A stretch of DNA of 64,000 bases from Providencia sp. PROV188. GTDB lineage: Bacteria; Pseudomonadota; Gammaproteobacteria; Enterobacterales; Enterobacteriaceae. Shown here one piece after another: positions 1 to 7,732 of the stretch (positions are counted from its first letter, which is position 1; each line of letters begins with the position of its first letter). The position numbers were made by a program, and so were the translations under genes. The notes beneath the pieces are model-generated. The model saw only the letters and a program-made list of their open reading frames with translations. It searched no databases and was not told the origin of the DNA. The stretch covers positions 3,534,001 through 3,598,000 of the forward strand of contig NZ_CP097291.1 of NCBI RefSeq assembly GCF_027595165.1. The letters run 5' to 3'.

Positions 1-971
1 TCTATGAAGAAGATGGCAAACAAATTCACGATGGGCGAAATAACCTCGGCGTGATCAGCCTGAATTTACCGCGTATTGCGCTGGAAGCTCAAGGTAGCGA
101 AGAGGCATTTTGGGCGCTTCTCGATGAGCGTTTAGCCATCGCTAAAAAAGCATTAATGACCCGCATTGCGCGCTTAGAAAATGTCAAAGCCCGCGTAGCC
201 CCTATCTTATATATGGAAGGTGCCTGCGGCGTTCGCTTAAAAGCCAATGACAGCGTAGCGGAAATTTTCAAACATGGACGCGCTTCAATTTCATTGGGTT
301 ACATTGGGTTGCACGAAACCATCAATGCCTTATTTGGCACGCAAACTCATGTGTATGACAGCGAGCAATTGCGCGAAAAAGCCGTCGCTATCGTCAATCG
401 TCTACGCCAAGCCACTGACGAATGGAAAGCCCAAACAGGTTACGGTTTCAGCTTATACAGCACGCCGAGCGAAAATCTGTGCGACCGTTTCTGTCGCTTA
501 GATACCGCTGAATTTGGCGTTATTGATGGCGTAACCGACAAAGGCTACTACACCAATAGCTTCCACTTAGATGTGGAAAAACAGGTTAATCCTTACGATA
601 AAATCGATTTTGAACAGCCTTATCCAGCGCTCGCCAATGGTGGTTTTATCTGTTACGGCGAATACCCGAATTTACAGCACAACCTCAAAGCCCTCGAAGA
701 TGTCTGGGATTACAGCTATCAGCATGTTCCTTACTACGGTACTAACACGCCAATCGACGAATGCTATGACTGCGGTTTTTCCGGTGAATTTTCCTGTACC
801 AGCAAAGGCTTTACCTGCCCAGCTTGTGGCAACCACGATACTAACCGCGTTTCCGTGATCCGCCGTGTCTGTGGCTATCTAGGCAGCCCAGATGCCCGAC
901 CGTTTAATGCAGGCAAGCAAGAGGAAGTGAAGCGCCGTATCAAGCACTTGGGTAATGGACAGCTCGGTTAA
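1..971 (+). CDS. nrdD: Anaerobic ribonucleoside-triphosphate reductase, C-terminal part (cut by window edge)
   Basis: Glycyl-radical enzyme that reduces ribonucleoside triphosphates to deoxyribonucleotides in anoxic cells. The reading frame is open from base 3, giving 322 residues, about the last 45% of a family protein near 710 residues. Visible near the C-terminus are four zinc-binding cysteines in two pairs (CYDCGF and CPACG) and the glycyl-radical loop RVCGYLG, whose glycine is activated by NrdG. The apparent start at base 51 is an internal valine codon, not a real start. nrdG follows after 15 bases, the usual nrdDG operon. The promoter lies outside the window. Confidence 0.97.
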   Translation, partial: YEEDGKQIHDGRNNLGVISLNLPRIALEAQGSEEAFWALLDERLAIAKKALMTRIARLENVKARVAPILYMEGACGVRLKANDSVAEIFKHGRASISLGYIGLHETINALFGTQTHVYDSEQLREKAVAIVNRLRQATDEWKAQTGYGFSLYSTPSENLCDRFCRLDTAEFGVIDGVTDKGYYTNSFHLDVEKQVNPYDKIDFEQPYPALANGGFICYGEYPNLQHNLKALEDVWDYSYQHVPYYGTNTPIDECYDCGFSGEFSCTSKGFTCPACGNHDTNRVSVIRRVCGYLGSPDARPFNAGKQEEVKRRIKHLGNGQLG

Positions 972-986
972 CAGCGGATAAATGCC

Positions 987-1451
987 ATGAATTATCACCA
1001 ATATTATCCTGTGGATGTGGTCAATGGACCCGGTACCCGCTGCACATTGTTTGTCTCGGGCTGCGTTCATCAGTGCCGAGGCTGCTATAACCAAAGCACA
1101 TGGCGCGTGGATTCCGGTATTCCCTTTACCCAAGAGATGGAAGACCAAATTATCCAAGATTTGCAGGATACGCGTATTCGCCGCCAAGGGCTCTCCCTCT
1201 CAGGGGGGGATCCTTTGCACCCTGCCAACTTGCCTGCCATTTTAGCGTTAGTGAAGCGAGTGAAAGCCGTCTGCCCAGATAAGGATATCTGGATGTGGAC
1301 GGGCTATAAATTGGATGAATTGACACTAGAACAGCAAAAAGTGGTGAGCTTGGTCAATACGTTGATTGATGGAAAGTTCGAACAGACACTGTACGATCCC
1401 GCGCTGCTATGGCGCGGTAGCAGTAACCAAGTTATTCATCGACTGCGTTAA
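987..1451 (+). CDS. nrdG: Anaerobic ribonucleotide reductase activating protein (radical SAM)
   Basis: Activase that uses a 4Fe-4S cluster and S-adenosylmethionine to generate the glycyl radical on NrdD. The 154-residue protein is full length for the family. The cluster motif CVHQCRGC is at about residues 26-33, followed by the SAM-contacting SLSGGDP segment at about residues 71-77. It lies 15 bases after nrdD and is surely co-transcribed with it. Its stop codon overlaps that of the convergent yhbP gene by three bases, so no terminator separates the two. Confidence 0.97.
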   Translation: MNYHQYYPVDVVNGPGTRCTLFVSGCVHQCRGCYNQSTWRVDSGIPFTQEMEDQIIQDLQDTRIRRQGLSLSGGDPLHPANLPAILALVKRVKAVCPDKDIWMWTGYKLDELTLEQQKVVSLVNTLIDGKFEQTLYDPALLWRGSSNQVIHRLR

Positions 1452-1885
1452 GCTTCACGCAACCAATGTAATTTGGTGCCAAACCCCAGCGTGTTATCTA
1501 CCATTTTCACCGTCTGTAATTGGAGCTGCCAAATCGGCAGCTTCGCCTCTAGGGCGACAGGAAATCTCTGGCAATAAAATGCTTTCTGCACATCCGCCTC
1601 TTCACCGTCAAATTGGCGAATTTCTCCCACAAATTGAATACCTTGAATTTTACCCACTTGCTTAGTTTGTGCGGAGATAGTCCCTGCCACACGAGGATTT
1701 TCCTGCATTAATTGACCATGCTGAGAATCGGGGGATGTCATGAAAATTAAGCGCATATTTTGGCGGTCAAAGGCGTAATAGCAACTGGCAGCCCAAATAT
1801 CATCTTGGTGAGAGGTAAACAGAGAAAAAACGTGTTGGCGAGCAATATAGCGCTGGATGTGTTGTAAGGTGTTTTCGGGTGTCAT
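1448..1885 (-). CDS. yhbP: YhbP family protein (UPF0306, pyridoxamine-oxidase-like fold)
   Basis: Small 145-residue cytoplasmic protein of the YhbP/UPF0306 family. The family is related to flavin-binding split-barrel proteins, but its substrate is unknown. Family-like stretches include the N-terminal FSLFTSHQDDIWAASCYYAF region and the conserved NPRVAGTI segment in the middle. The start ATG at 1885 has only a weak Shine-Dalgarno sequence (GGA, about eight bases upstream). A composite inverted repeat lies just upstream at 1907-1957. The position beside yhbQ, yhbS and ubiT matches the yhb cluster of E. coli, which supports the name. Confidence 0.9.
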   Translation of the reverse strand: MTPENTLQHIQRYIARQHVFSLFTSHQDDIWAASCYYAFDRQNMRLIFMTSPDSQHGQLMQENPRVAGTISAQTKQVGKIQGIQFVGEIRQFDGEEADVQKAFYCQRFPVALEAKLPIWQLQLQTVKMVDNTLGFGTKLHWLREA

Positions 1886-1906
1886 TGCGAATGTCCATGT
1901 TAGACC

Positions 1907-1957
1907 GTTCAGAACACGCCCATAAAAATGGCTGGGCGTGCTTAAGCTGTTCTGAAC
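1907..1957. repeat. Composite inverted repeat upstream of yhbP
   Basis: Outer arms GTTCAGAAC (1907-1915) and GTTCTGAAC (1949-1957) are perfect complements. Inner arms ACGCCCA (1916-1922) and TGGGCGT (1933-1939) can also pair. It lies 22 bases upstream of the yhbP start, so it would sit in the leader RNA or act as an operator. It has no run of T residues on the coding side, so a simple terminator is unlikely. Confidence 0.6.
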
Positions 1958-2084
1958 GTTATCTGTACTTAGTTCGCACTACTATAACTTACTCATTCGA
2001 ATTGCACCTAACATAAGGTTCTATATCAACAATGCTAGCATTCGAAGTTACTAATACTTCCCCTCTAATCCCTCTCGCTTTTAC
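1958..2084. other. Intergenic stretch without a gene
   Basis: Together with the flanking inverted repeat and the ERIC element this makes a 322-base gap between yhbP and the YhcN-like gene. No open frame with a plausible ribosome binding site was seen. It may hold the yhbP promoter, but no clear -35/-10 pair was recognised. Confidence 0.5.
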
Positions 2085-2206
2085 TCTAAATAATTCGAGT
2101 TGCAGCTAGGCGGCAAGCGAACGAGTCGCTAGGAGCATACACTAGTATGTGACTAGTGGGAGTGAACGCAGCCAACAACGCTGCGGCTCGAAGTATGACG
2201 AGTAAA
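2085..2206. repeat. ERIC (intergenic repeat unit) element, copy 1
   Basis: The sequence matches the general plan of ERIC elements: terminal inverted arms (CTCTAAATAATTCGAGTTGC on the left, its near complement ending in TCGAAGTATGACGAG on the right) and a core containing AGGAGCATAC...GTATGTGACTAGTGGGAG, close to the published AGGAGCTTACATAAGTAAGTGACTGGGG core. The right end sits one base before the stop codon of the YhcN-like gene, so the element would be transcribed as part of that gene's 3' untranslated RNA. Confidence 0.8.
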
Positions 2207-2207
2207 A

Positions 2208-2459
2208 TTATTTATAGATAGCCGCAGTACCACTCATCTCATTCTCACCGCTTGCAGAAATCACGCGGAAAGATTTTGCGCCAGCTTCATCAGCTTTTTT
2301 GGCTAATTGTGCAGTCAGGTCATTTACACTTGCAGCACCACTTACAGACACATAACCTACTGCTGGCTCGCTAGCTTGTCTAACTTCTTCAGCCGCCATT
2401 GAACCAAATGATACAGCACCTAAAGCTAAAGCAGCAGCAAATAATGTTGATTTTTTCAT
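2208..2459 (-). CDS. YhcN/BhsA/McbA family small periplasmic protein (DUF1471)
   Basis: An 83-residue exported protein of the DUF1471 family, whose members (BhsA, McbA, YhcN) are linked to stress responses and biofilm formation. Residues 1-22 form a signal peptide ending in SMAA. The mature part contains the typical VGYVSVSGAAS strand and a final SGTAAIYK strand. The ATG at 2459 is chosen over a longer frame starting at 2528 because it begins the signal peptide and has GAGGAAG about eight bases upstream. Which paralogue it corresponds to cannot be decided from sequence alone. An ERIC repeat directly follows the stop codon. Confidence 0.85.
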   Translation of the reverse strand: MKKSTLFAAALALGAVSFGSMAAEEVRQASEPAVGYVSVSGAASVNDLTAQLAKKADEAGAKSFRVISASGENEMSGTAAIYK

Positions 2460-2759
2460 GGTAAACTTCCTCATTGTATGTTTGATATTTACAGGGGTTT
2501 TTTCATGTTTCCCTGTGATATGGATCATACTATGCCCTTTATTCGGAGATGAAAATTAGCTAATTTTGCTATAGTTGTTCAAATTAATTGAACAATAACC
2601 TATGTTGAGGTTACAAATTTGTGACAGGTTTATATCATTTTTTATTTATAATTTAGTATGTTATAAACTTTATGATCCGCGAGAAAATTCGCTACAAGCC
2701 AACTAAATTCTCCTTATAAATCAGCACAGAATGCTAAATTCAGTGACAAGAAAAACAAA
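2460..2759. other. Divergent promoter region between the YhcN-like gene and yhbQ
   Basis: 300 AT-rich bases with no supported gene. A short hairpin, ACAGGG (2491-2496) with CCCTGT (2511-2516), lies in what would be the leader RNA of the minus-strand gene. Promoters for both flanking genes are expected here, but no confident -35/-10 pair can be named. Confidence 0.5.
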
Positions 2760-3068
2760 ATGACACAGCAAAATTGGTCTCTTTACTTAATTCGGCAGAA
2801 AAATAACGCGTTATATTGTGGGATCACCACCGATGTTCAGCGGCGTTTTCAACAGCATGAAGCGGGAACTGGTGCCAAGGCACTAAAAGGTAAAGCGCCT
2901 TTGACCCTCGTTTTTCATTGTACTGCGGGGGATCGTTCTGAAGCATCTCAATTAGAGTATCGAGTGAAGCAATTGAGTAAGCAGGCAAAAGAAAGGCTGG
3001 TCACTGACCAGCCTGATGATTTACAGCATTATTTAGCGGATTACACATTATCAAAATGCGATGAGTAA
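2760..3068 (+). CDS. yhbQ: GIY-YIG superfamily nuclease YhbQ
   Basis: A 102-residue single-domain member of the GIY-YIG superfamily (UPF0213). The signature appears as SLYLIR (residues 7-12), LYCGIT (about 18-23), and the conserved arginine and glutamate of the RRFQQHEAG helix. E. coli YhbQ (about 100 residues) has been reported to nick and degrade DNA. The last 28 bases overlap the 3' end of the convergent yhbS gene. Confidence 0.93.
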   Translation: MTQQNWSLYLIRQKNNALYCGITTDVQRRFQQHEAGTGAKALKGKAPLTLVFHCTAGDRSEASQLEYRVKQLSKQAKERLVTDQPDDLQHYLADYTLSKCDE

Positions 3069-3544
3069 GTGACTTCGCCTTTATGCTGGTCAATTGCACC
3101 GTTTTCGAGTCCGTAGACAAGAAAATGTTTTTGTAGACTTGGCCATTGGCAACGTAATTCGTGGTTGGAAGCGGGTTCGAAACCAAAACGCCCGTAGTAA
3201 CACTCATCACCGAGAACGACGACAGCCCCATAACCAAATTCATTTAAGCTATCTAACCCTTCATAAACCAATTTTTCCGCGATACCTTGGCCTTGATAGG
3301 CTTTTTTAACGGCTAATGGGGCGAGTCCTACCCATTGAACATCTTCACCATTCACATCAACCGGGGTAAACCCGACATAGCCAATAACTTCGCCGTCATC
3401 GTTGGTTGCCACCACACCGAGGGTCAGTAACCCATCTTCACGCAGGTGCTGAACAAGATCTGCCTCCCCCTCAGTTGGGAAGGTTTCACGTAATAGCGTG
3501 TCGATACCCATGGCATCAACCGGGATTTCTACACGTATCAGCAT
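3041..3544 (-). CDS. yhbS: GNAT family N-acetyltransferase YhbS
   Basis: A 167-residue acetyltransferase of the GNAT fold, which transfers acetyl from acetyl-CoA to an unknown substrate. The acetyl-CoA loop is seen in the [12 protein letters not shown] segment at about residues 85-96, and the downstream [10 protein letters not shown] motif is typical of the YhbS subgroup. The gene is last in a ubiT-yhbS pair, with the start overlapping the ubiT stop by seven bases, so translation is probably coupled. The 3' end overlaps yhbQ on the other strand. Confidence 0.92.
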   Translation of the reverse strand: MLIRVEIPVDAMGIDTLLRETFPTEGEADLVQHLREDGLLTLGVVATNDDGEVIGYVGFTPVDVNGEDVQWVGLAPLAVKKAYQGQGIAEKLVYEGLDSLNEFGYGAVVVLGDECYYGRFGFEPASNHELRCQWPSLQKHFLVYGLENGAIDQHKGEVTYSSHFDNV

Positions 3545-4062
3545 GAGGTTAACACAGGCGTTTTATGCTCTGCGTCCTCACTGTCTTGTACCGTTTTAAT
3601 CACATCAGCGAGCTGTAATAGACCAAAGCGTAAAGGTGCAGGCATATTTTCAATTTCGAAGGCATCCATCAGGTTTTTAACATACAAACCTAACTCAGTA
3701 TCCCCTTCAATCACCAAACGACGTTGGAAAAAGAGCGTATCGGGATCTTCTTTGCGGGCTGCGATCAATACCAGATCATTGGCATTGCCGCTGACACTGA
3801 CATCCGGTTCAGCCTGCTTTTGTACCACCAGCTGACCCTCTTGTAAGCTGATAAACCAAACAAGCTCTAAATCTCGGATCTCAACTTTCAGCCATTTCCC
3901 TTCCAGAAAATCGAGTTCGCCTTCTTTAACAGATTCACGAAACTGCCAACTTAATAGTTGTTCGAGTATTTGACGCTGTACGACAAATGGGGTCACTTTC
4001 AATGGAAACTTCAAAAATGAAGGGCCTTGAGTGATCAGTTGAGAACGAATTTTACCAAACAC
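3538..4062 (-). CDS. ubiT: Ubiquinone anaerobic biosynthesis accessory factor UbiT (SCP2 domain)
   Basis: A 174-residue protein with an SCP2 lipid-binding domain, which with UbiU and UbiV allows oxygen-independent ubiquinone synthesis. The DPDTLFFQRRLVIEGDTELG segment (about residues 112-131) is nearly invariant in the family. A GTG at 4062 is chosen as start: it gives the exact length of E. coli UbiT and has GGGAG about eight bases upstream. The longer frame to 4101 adds 13 residues with no counterpart. It is divergent from ubiUV, the usual arrangement. Confidence 0.93.
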   Translation of the reverse strand: MFGKIRSQLITQGPSFLKFPLKVTPFVVQRQILEQLLSWQFRESVKEGELDFLEGKWLKVEIRDLELVWFISLQEGQLVVQKQAEPDVSVSGNANDLVLIAARKEDPDTLFFQRRLVIEGDTELGLYVKNLMDAFEIENMPAPLRFGLLQLADVIKTVQDSEDAEHKTPVLTSC

Positions 4063-4442
4063 AGTACTAACTCCCGTATCAATTATCTGTCCACCACGCA
4101 TAACTACTGATTAAAGCAGCCGCTTGGACAATTTTAATACCTATAATGACTAAGATTATAGATAACATTGATGTGTAGATGTAAAGATAGTCAGAGATAT
4201 ATCGTTATTTATCCGATATAAGGACATATTTTGCCAAAAAATAACGTGATGATACCGATCCTATATCAATCTTTATCCATCTCGCCAATATTTATTTCCA
4301 ATAATCTCTACACTTTTATAATAGTCACGAAATAACTATCTCGCCTACAACATTCCAAGCTTCTCTGCGCTAAATCAAAACCTCTACCAGACCCCTTGTC
4401 TAGAATGATCAATTGCTAAATTTTTATACAGAGAAAAAGCCA
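4063..4442. other. Divergent ubiT / ubiU promoter region
   Basis: 380 AT-rich bases without a gene. In E. coli the ubiUV operon is controlled by oxygen through FNR, so an FNR box (TTGAT-N4-ATCAA) was looked for. Only half-sites were seen (TTGAT near 4166, ATCAA near 4409), and no convincing full site. No rho-independent terminator was noticed. Confidence 0.5.
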
Positions 4443-5438
4443 ATGGAATTACTCTGCCCTGCGGGGAATTTGCCTGCCTTAAAAGCGGCTGTTGATAATG
4501 GTGCCGATGCAGTGTACATCGGACTCAAAAATGATACTAACGCGCGCCATTTTGCAGGTTTGAATTTTACGGAAAAAAATCTGCATGAAGCAGAGCGTTA
4601 TATCCACCAGCGTAAACGTAAATTGCATATTGCGATAAACACCTTCGCTCATCCTGATGGTTATCAACGCTGGCAGAACTCTGTTGATTTAGCGGCTGAT
4701 CTAGGAGCCGATGCCCTGATCCTCGCCGATATTGCTATGTTAGAGTACGCCGCCAATAAATACCCGCATATTGAGCGCCATGTTTCTGTGCAAGCTTCCG
4801 CGACCAACACGGAAGCCATTCGTTTCTATGAGCGTAACTTTCAGGTGCATCGCGTGGTGCTCCCTCGCGTGTTATCCATTCACCAAGTTAAACAACTCGC
4901 CAAAACCAGTCCTGTACCGCTGGAAGTATTTGCTTTTGGTAGCCTGTGCATTATGGCTGAAGGTCGCTGTTATCTTTCTTCCTACTTAACGGGAGAATCC
5001 CCGAATACCGTCGGTGCTTGCTCTCCTGCACGTTTTGTTCGCTGGCAACACACTGAAAATGGCATGGAATCACGACTGAATGATGTGCTGATCGACAGCT
5101 ACCAAAAAAATGAAAATGCCGGTTATCCGACGTTGTGTAAAGGGCGCTATGTGGTGGATGAGCAGAAATATCATGTGCTTGAAGAGCCCACCAGCCTCAA
5201 TACCATTGAGTTACTCCCAGAACTCATGAGCGCCAATATCGCCTCGGTAAAAATTGAAGGTCGTCAGCGCAGCCCTGCCTATGTCACCCAAGTGACCAAG
5301 ATTTGGCGTCAGGCAATCAATCGCTATAAATCCAATCCAGACGGTTTTGTGACGGATCCTAGATGGCTCAAAGCCCTTGGCGACCTTTCTGAAGGTAGCC
5401 AAACCACCCTTGGTGCGTATCACCGTAAATGGCAATAA
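4443..5438 (+). CDS. ubiU: Ubiquinone biosynthesis protein UbiU (peptidase U32 family)
   Basis: A 331-residue U32-family protein. With UbiV it carries a 4Fe-4S cluster and takes part in O2-independent ring hydroxylation during ubiquinone synthesis. The start MELLCPAGNLPAL at 4443 matches the family start and has GAGAAA upstream; a longer frame to 4413 has no counterpart. The EVFAFGSLCIMAEGRC segment (about residues 162-177) and the later ACSPARF and LCKGRY segments hold the conserved cluster cysteines. The frame ends in the conserved TTLGAYHRKWQ. ubiV follows after 42 bases. Confidence 0.97.
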   Translation: MELLCPAGNLPALKAAVDNGADAVYIGLKNDTNARHFAGLNFTEKNLHEAERYIHQRKRKLHIAINTFAHPDGYQRWQNSVDLAADLGADALILADIAMLEYAANKYPHIERHVSVQASATNTEAIRFYERNFQVHRVVLPRVLSIHQVKQLAKTSPVPLEVFAFGSLCIMAEGRCYLSSYLTGESPNTVGACSPARFVRWQHTENGMESRLNDVLIDSYQKNENAGYPTLCKGRYVVDEQKYHVLEEPTSLNTIELLPELMSANIASVKIEGRQRSPAYVTQVTKIWRQAINRYKSNPDGFVTDPRWLKALGDLSEGSQTTLGAYHRKWQ

Positions 5439-5480
5439 CTGGCGCACATCATTCATCAGCATGGATTAATGGGTAACATA

Positions 5481-6356
5481 ATGAAATATGCATTAGGCTC
5501 AGTACTGTACTACTGGCCAACATCAACCTTACAGGATTTTTATCAGCAGGCAGCAGACAGCGACGCGGATATTATTTATCTCGGGGAAACGGTATGTAGC
5601 AAGCGCCGTGATATGAAACCCAATGACTGGATTGAGCTTGCTAAGCAGCTAGCGGGAAGCGGTAAACAGATTATTCTCAGCACTCTAGCCCTGCTACAAG
5701 CGCCCTCTGAGCTGAAAGAAATCAGTAAGTTAGTCGATAATGGCGAGTTTTTAATTGAAGCGCACGATTTTGGTGTCGTCAATATGCTGGCTGAACGCAA
5801 ATTGCCTTTTGTGGCAGGTCATGGGCTTAACTGTTATAACGCTCCCTCACTGAATATTTTGCTACGCCAAGGCATGATGCGCTGGTGTATGCCCGTTGAA
5901 CTTTCCCGTGACTGGCTGGTGAATTTACTCAATCAATGTGAAGAGCTAGGTATTCGCGATAAGTTTGAAGTGGAAGTTTTCAGCTACGGTCACCTACCAC
6001 TGGCTTATTCTGCCCGCTGTTTTACCGCTCGTTCGGAAAATCGCCAAAAAGATGAGTGCGAAACCTGCTGCATTAATTACCCGCAAGGGCGCAAAGTGAT
6101 GTCACAGGAGCAACAGCAAGTGTTCACGCTTAATGGCATCCAAACCCTGAGCGGCTACTGCTATAACTTAGGCAACGATATTTCGTCCATGCAGGATTTG
6201 GTGGATATTGTGCGGGTTTCCCCTGAAAGCCTTGAGTCCCTCGATGTGATTAGGCAGTTTAAAGCTAACCAACATGGGCAGTCCCCACTGAGCATTCCCG
6301 ACCAAAGCTGTAATGGCTATTGGCGCAATATTGCCGGATTGACCCTAGAGGCGTGA
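5481..6356 (+). CDS. ubiV: Ubiquinone biosynthesis protein UbiV
   Basis: A 291-residue partner of UbiU and a 4Fe-4S protein of the U32 family. Conserved cysteines are visible at SKRR-preceding C (about residue 38), in SARCFTAR (about residue 176) and in the CETCCINYP cluster (about residues 190-198). The ATG at 5481 is preferred over 5469 because MKYALGSVLYYWP aligns with the E. coli start. The last codons (LTLEA, stop) are the ones repeated after the accessory island at 9196-9213, so this 3' end marks an insertion junction. The stop here is TGA, whereas the distal copy has TAA. Confidence 0.97.
   Translation: MKYALGSVLYYWPTSTLQDFYQQAADSDADIIYLGETVCSKRRDMKPNDWIELAKQLAGSGKQIILSTLALLQAPSELKEISKLVDNGEFLIEAHDFGVVNMLAERKLPFVAGHGLNCYNAPSLNILLRQGMMRWCMPVELSRDWLVNLLNQCEELGIRDKFEVEVFSYGHLPLAYSARCFTARSENRQKDECETCCINYPQGRKVMSQEQQQVFTLNGIQTLSGYCYNLGNDISSMQDLVDIVRVSPESLESLDVIRQFKANQHGQSPLSIPDQSCNGYWRNIAGLTLEA
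6338..6354. repeat. Direct repeat, left copy (ubiV 3' end)
   Basis: ATTGACCCTAGAGGCGT, identical to 9196-9212; both copies are followed by one variable base and ATG. It covers the last codons of ubiV. The two copies bracket the type VI cargo module, so they look like the duplicated junction of an insertion. Confidence 0.85.
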
Positions 6357-6403
6357 TGGGCTTTTGTCTATTTTGACTCGATGATCTGTGATTAGTCTTA
6401 TTC

Positions 6404-6445
6404 TTTAAGTTAAATTTAAGTTCACCATTGAAAATTTAAGTTAAG
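6404..6445 (+). promoter_or_regulatory. TTTAAG direct repeats upstream of the PAAR gene
   Basis: TTTAAG occurs at 6404-6409, 6415-6420 and 6435-6440, the last followed directly by TTAAG. The first two are separated by five bases, the same spacing as the CTTAAG/GTTAAG pair upstream of qseB/ygiW in this window. Such TTAAG pairs resemble PmrA/QseB-type response regulator boxes. The area is AT-rich, so chance occurrence is quite possible. Confidence 0.3.
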
Positions 6446-6453
6446 TATAAAAT

Positions 6454-6485
6454 AATCAGTCCTCCATTATGGATGAGGACTGATT
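6454..6485 (+). promoter_or_regulatory. Hairpin that contains the ribosome binding site of the PAAR gene
   Basis: AATCAGTCCTC (6454-6464) is the perfect complement of GAGGACTGATT (6475-6485). The right arm ends one base before the ATG at 6486 and contains the Shine-Dalgarno GAGGA. If transcribed, the RNA would fold with the ribosome binding site shut in an 11-bp stem, which suggests translational control. Confidence 0.65.
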
Positions 6486-6896
6486 ATGGCAATAGGATAT
6501 TTTTTGCGGGTGGGTGATAAAACAACCTGCGGAGGACAAATATTAACGGGAGACCATACCATGCAATGGTATGGTGTTGCCGGTGCTCGTGAAGGCGATA
6601 TGGTCAGTTGCGGCAAGCATTCTGGACGATTTTATATTATTGGCGGCTGCCAAAGTGTTTGGGATGAAGGGCGGAAAGTCGCGGGAACACTTGAAAGCAT
6701 CAGTTCATGCCCCTGCCGAGCTCGTTTTATTAATTCAATTCAAGACTGTTATAGTGATGAATATAGCGATAAAAGTAGCGCTATTTCCTCGGTATCACCA
6801 TCAATTCCCCCTTCCATTGTTACCAAAAAAATCTGTATTAGTTGCTTAATGAAAGCGGCCGAATCAGGCCAAATGCTTGTCGTTCGAGAAGGATGA
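6486..6896 (+). CDS. PAAR domain protein, type VI secretion spike tip
   Basis: A 136-residue protein. PAAR proteins cap the VgrG spike of the type VI secretion system and carry cargo effectors. Residues 1-75 show the PAAR pattern: an N-terminal GYFLRVGDKTTCGG, a central REGDMVSCGKHSG and IIGGCQ. The remaining 60 residues are a serine-rich tail with cysteine pairs (CPC, CISC) and no recognisable toxin domain; the toxin is encoded separately three genes downstream. First gene of a compact plus-strand operon; the next gene starts seven bases after the stop. No vgrG or hcp is in the window. Confidence 0.85.
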   Translation: MAIGYFLRVGDKTTCGGQILTGDHTMQWYGVAGAREGDMVSCGKHSGRFYIIGGCQSVWDEGRKVAGTLESISSCPCRARFINSIQDCYSDEYSDKSSAISSVSPSIPPSIVTKKICISCLMKAAESGQMLVVREG

Positions 6897-6902
6897 TGAT
6901 TA

Positions 6903-7403
6903 ATGAATAATTCGCATCCTATTTTTAATTATTCCAAACGTTATCCTACTGCAAAGCATTATTGTTTAATTTGCGGCTTACAGTATGAACGTTATTTTGA
7001 TAAAGAAATTCAACACCATTATGGTGCCGCAAGCCCGCTTTTCAAGCAATCTTCCGAGGCTGAAATCGCGTGGGCTGGCCCGTGGTTGATTGATGTGACT
7101 CATCGGCATGACTTGCTGGCAGATTTAATGCAATTAGAGTCTAAATCTCCTGCATTATCTTGGCTAGTTAGTGACTTATCGCTGAATAAATTAGCGTCTC
7201 ACTTCTCTGACCTTCTTAATGTGAGTTTACCTGATAACAAAACGGCCTTATTCCGGTTTTATGATCCCCGCGTGACGCACAATATGCCCCAAGTACTCAC
7301 TCTTGAACAATTTAATGAGATAACGATGCCTCTTATTGCATGGTATTACCGCTTTGAAGGGCAATTTTATGCATTACAAGGAGGGCGATTAAATGCAGTT
7401 TAG
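6903..7403 (+). CDS. DUF4123 domain protein, predicted type VI effector adaptor
   Basis: A 166-residue protein with the features of DUF4123 adaptors (Tap/TEC), which load a specific effector onto its VgrG or PAAR carrier. Typical parts are the N-terminal YCLICGLQYER strand, the central AWAGPWLIDV segment, and FRFYDPRVTHNMPQVL (about residues 117-132), the family's most conserved stretch. It lies between the PAAR gene and the effector, as expected of an adaptor. Its 3' end overlaps the next gene by 11 bases, indicating coupled translation. Confidence 0.8.
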   Translation: MNNSHPIFNYSKRYPTAKHYCLICGLQYERYFDKEIQHHYGAASPLFKQSSEAEIAWAGPWLIDVTHRHDLLADLMQLESKSPALSWLVSDLSLNKLASHFSDLLNVSLPDNKTALFRFYDPRVTHNMPQVLTLEQFNEITMPLIAWYYRFEGQFYALQGGRLNAV

Positions 7404-7731
7404 CGAAGAACAATTAACCAAAATTCAAAATATCGAACAAAGTGATTATGTTGCCCAAGTTATTGCTGACTTTTATCAACATCACCCTGATAAATTACAA
7501 GTAATTGAAACATTAAATAGTCGTCTGCAATCTGCTCTTCGGTATTTGTTATCCCTAGGGTTTACCAAAGAGCCTTTAATTCGTTCTTTTTTGTTCTATG
7601 AAGCGTGCTCCCCTTACTTTTATTTGAAGCCTGAAATCAGAGATATGCTTGAGGAAAACGGTCGAAATCCAGAGCAGCAATACCAAGATTTTTTACGGAT
7701 AGCCATGAAATTGATTGAATGGAGAACTTAA
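7393..7731 (+). CDS. Hypothetical protein of the type VI cargo operon
   Basis: A 112-residue, largely alpha-helical, soluble protein that I do not recognise. It has no signal peptide or membrane segment. It has clusters of aromatic residues (SFLFYEACSPYFYL at about residues 68-81). It is translated from a start inside the DUF4123 gene, with AGGAGG about six bases upstream, and ends one base before the effector start. The position suggests a helper for effector loading or a chaperone (inference from context only). Confidence 0.75.
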   Translation: MQFSEEQLTKIQNIEQSDYVAQVIADFYQHHPDKLQVIETLNSRLQSALRYLLSLGFTKEPLIRSFLFYEACSPYFYLKPEIRDMLEENGRNPEQQYQDFLRIAMKLIEWRT

Positions 7732-7732
7732 T

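Noticed and set aside
4102..4442. Possible FNR box in the ubiT/ubiU control region
   Set aside because: Only half-sites (TTGAT or ATCAA) were found; no TTGAT-N4-ATCAA with a reasonable match on both sides.
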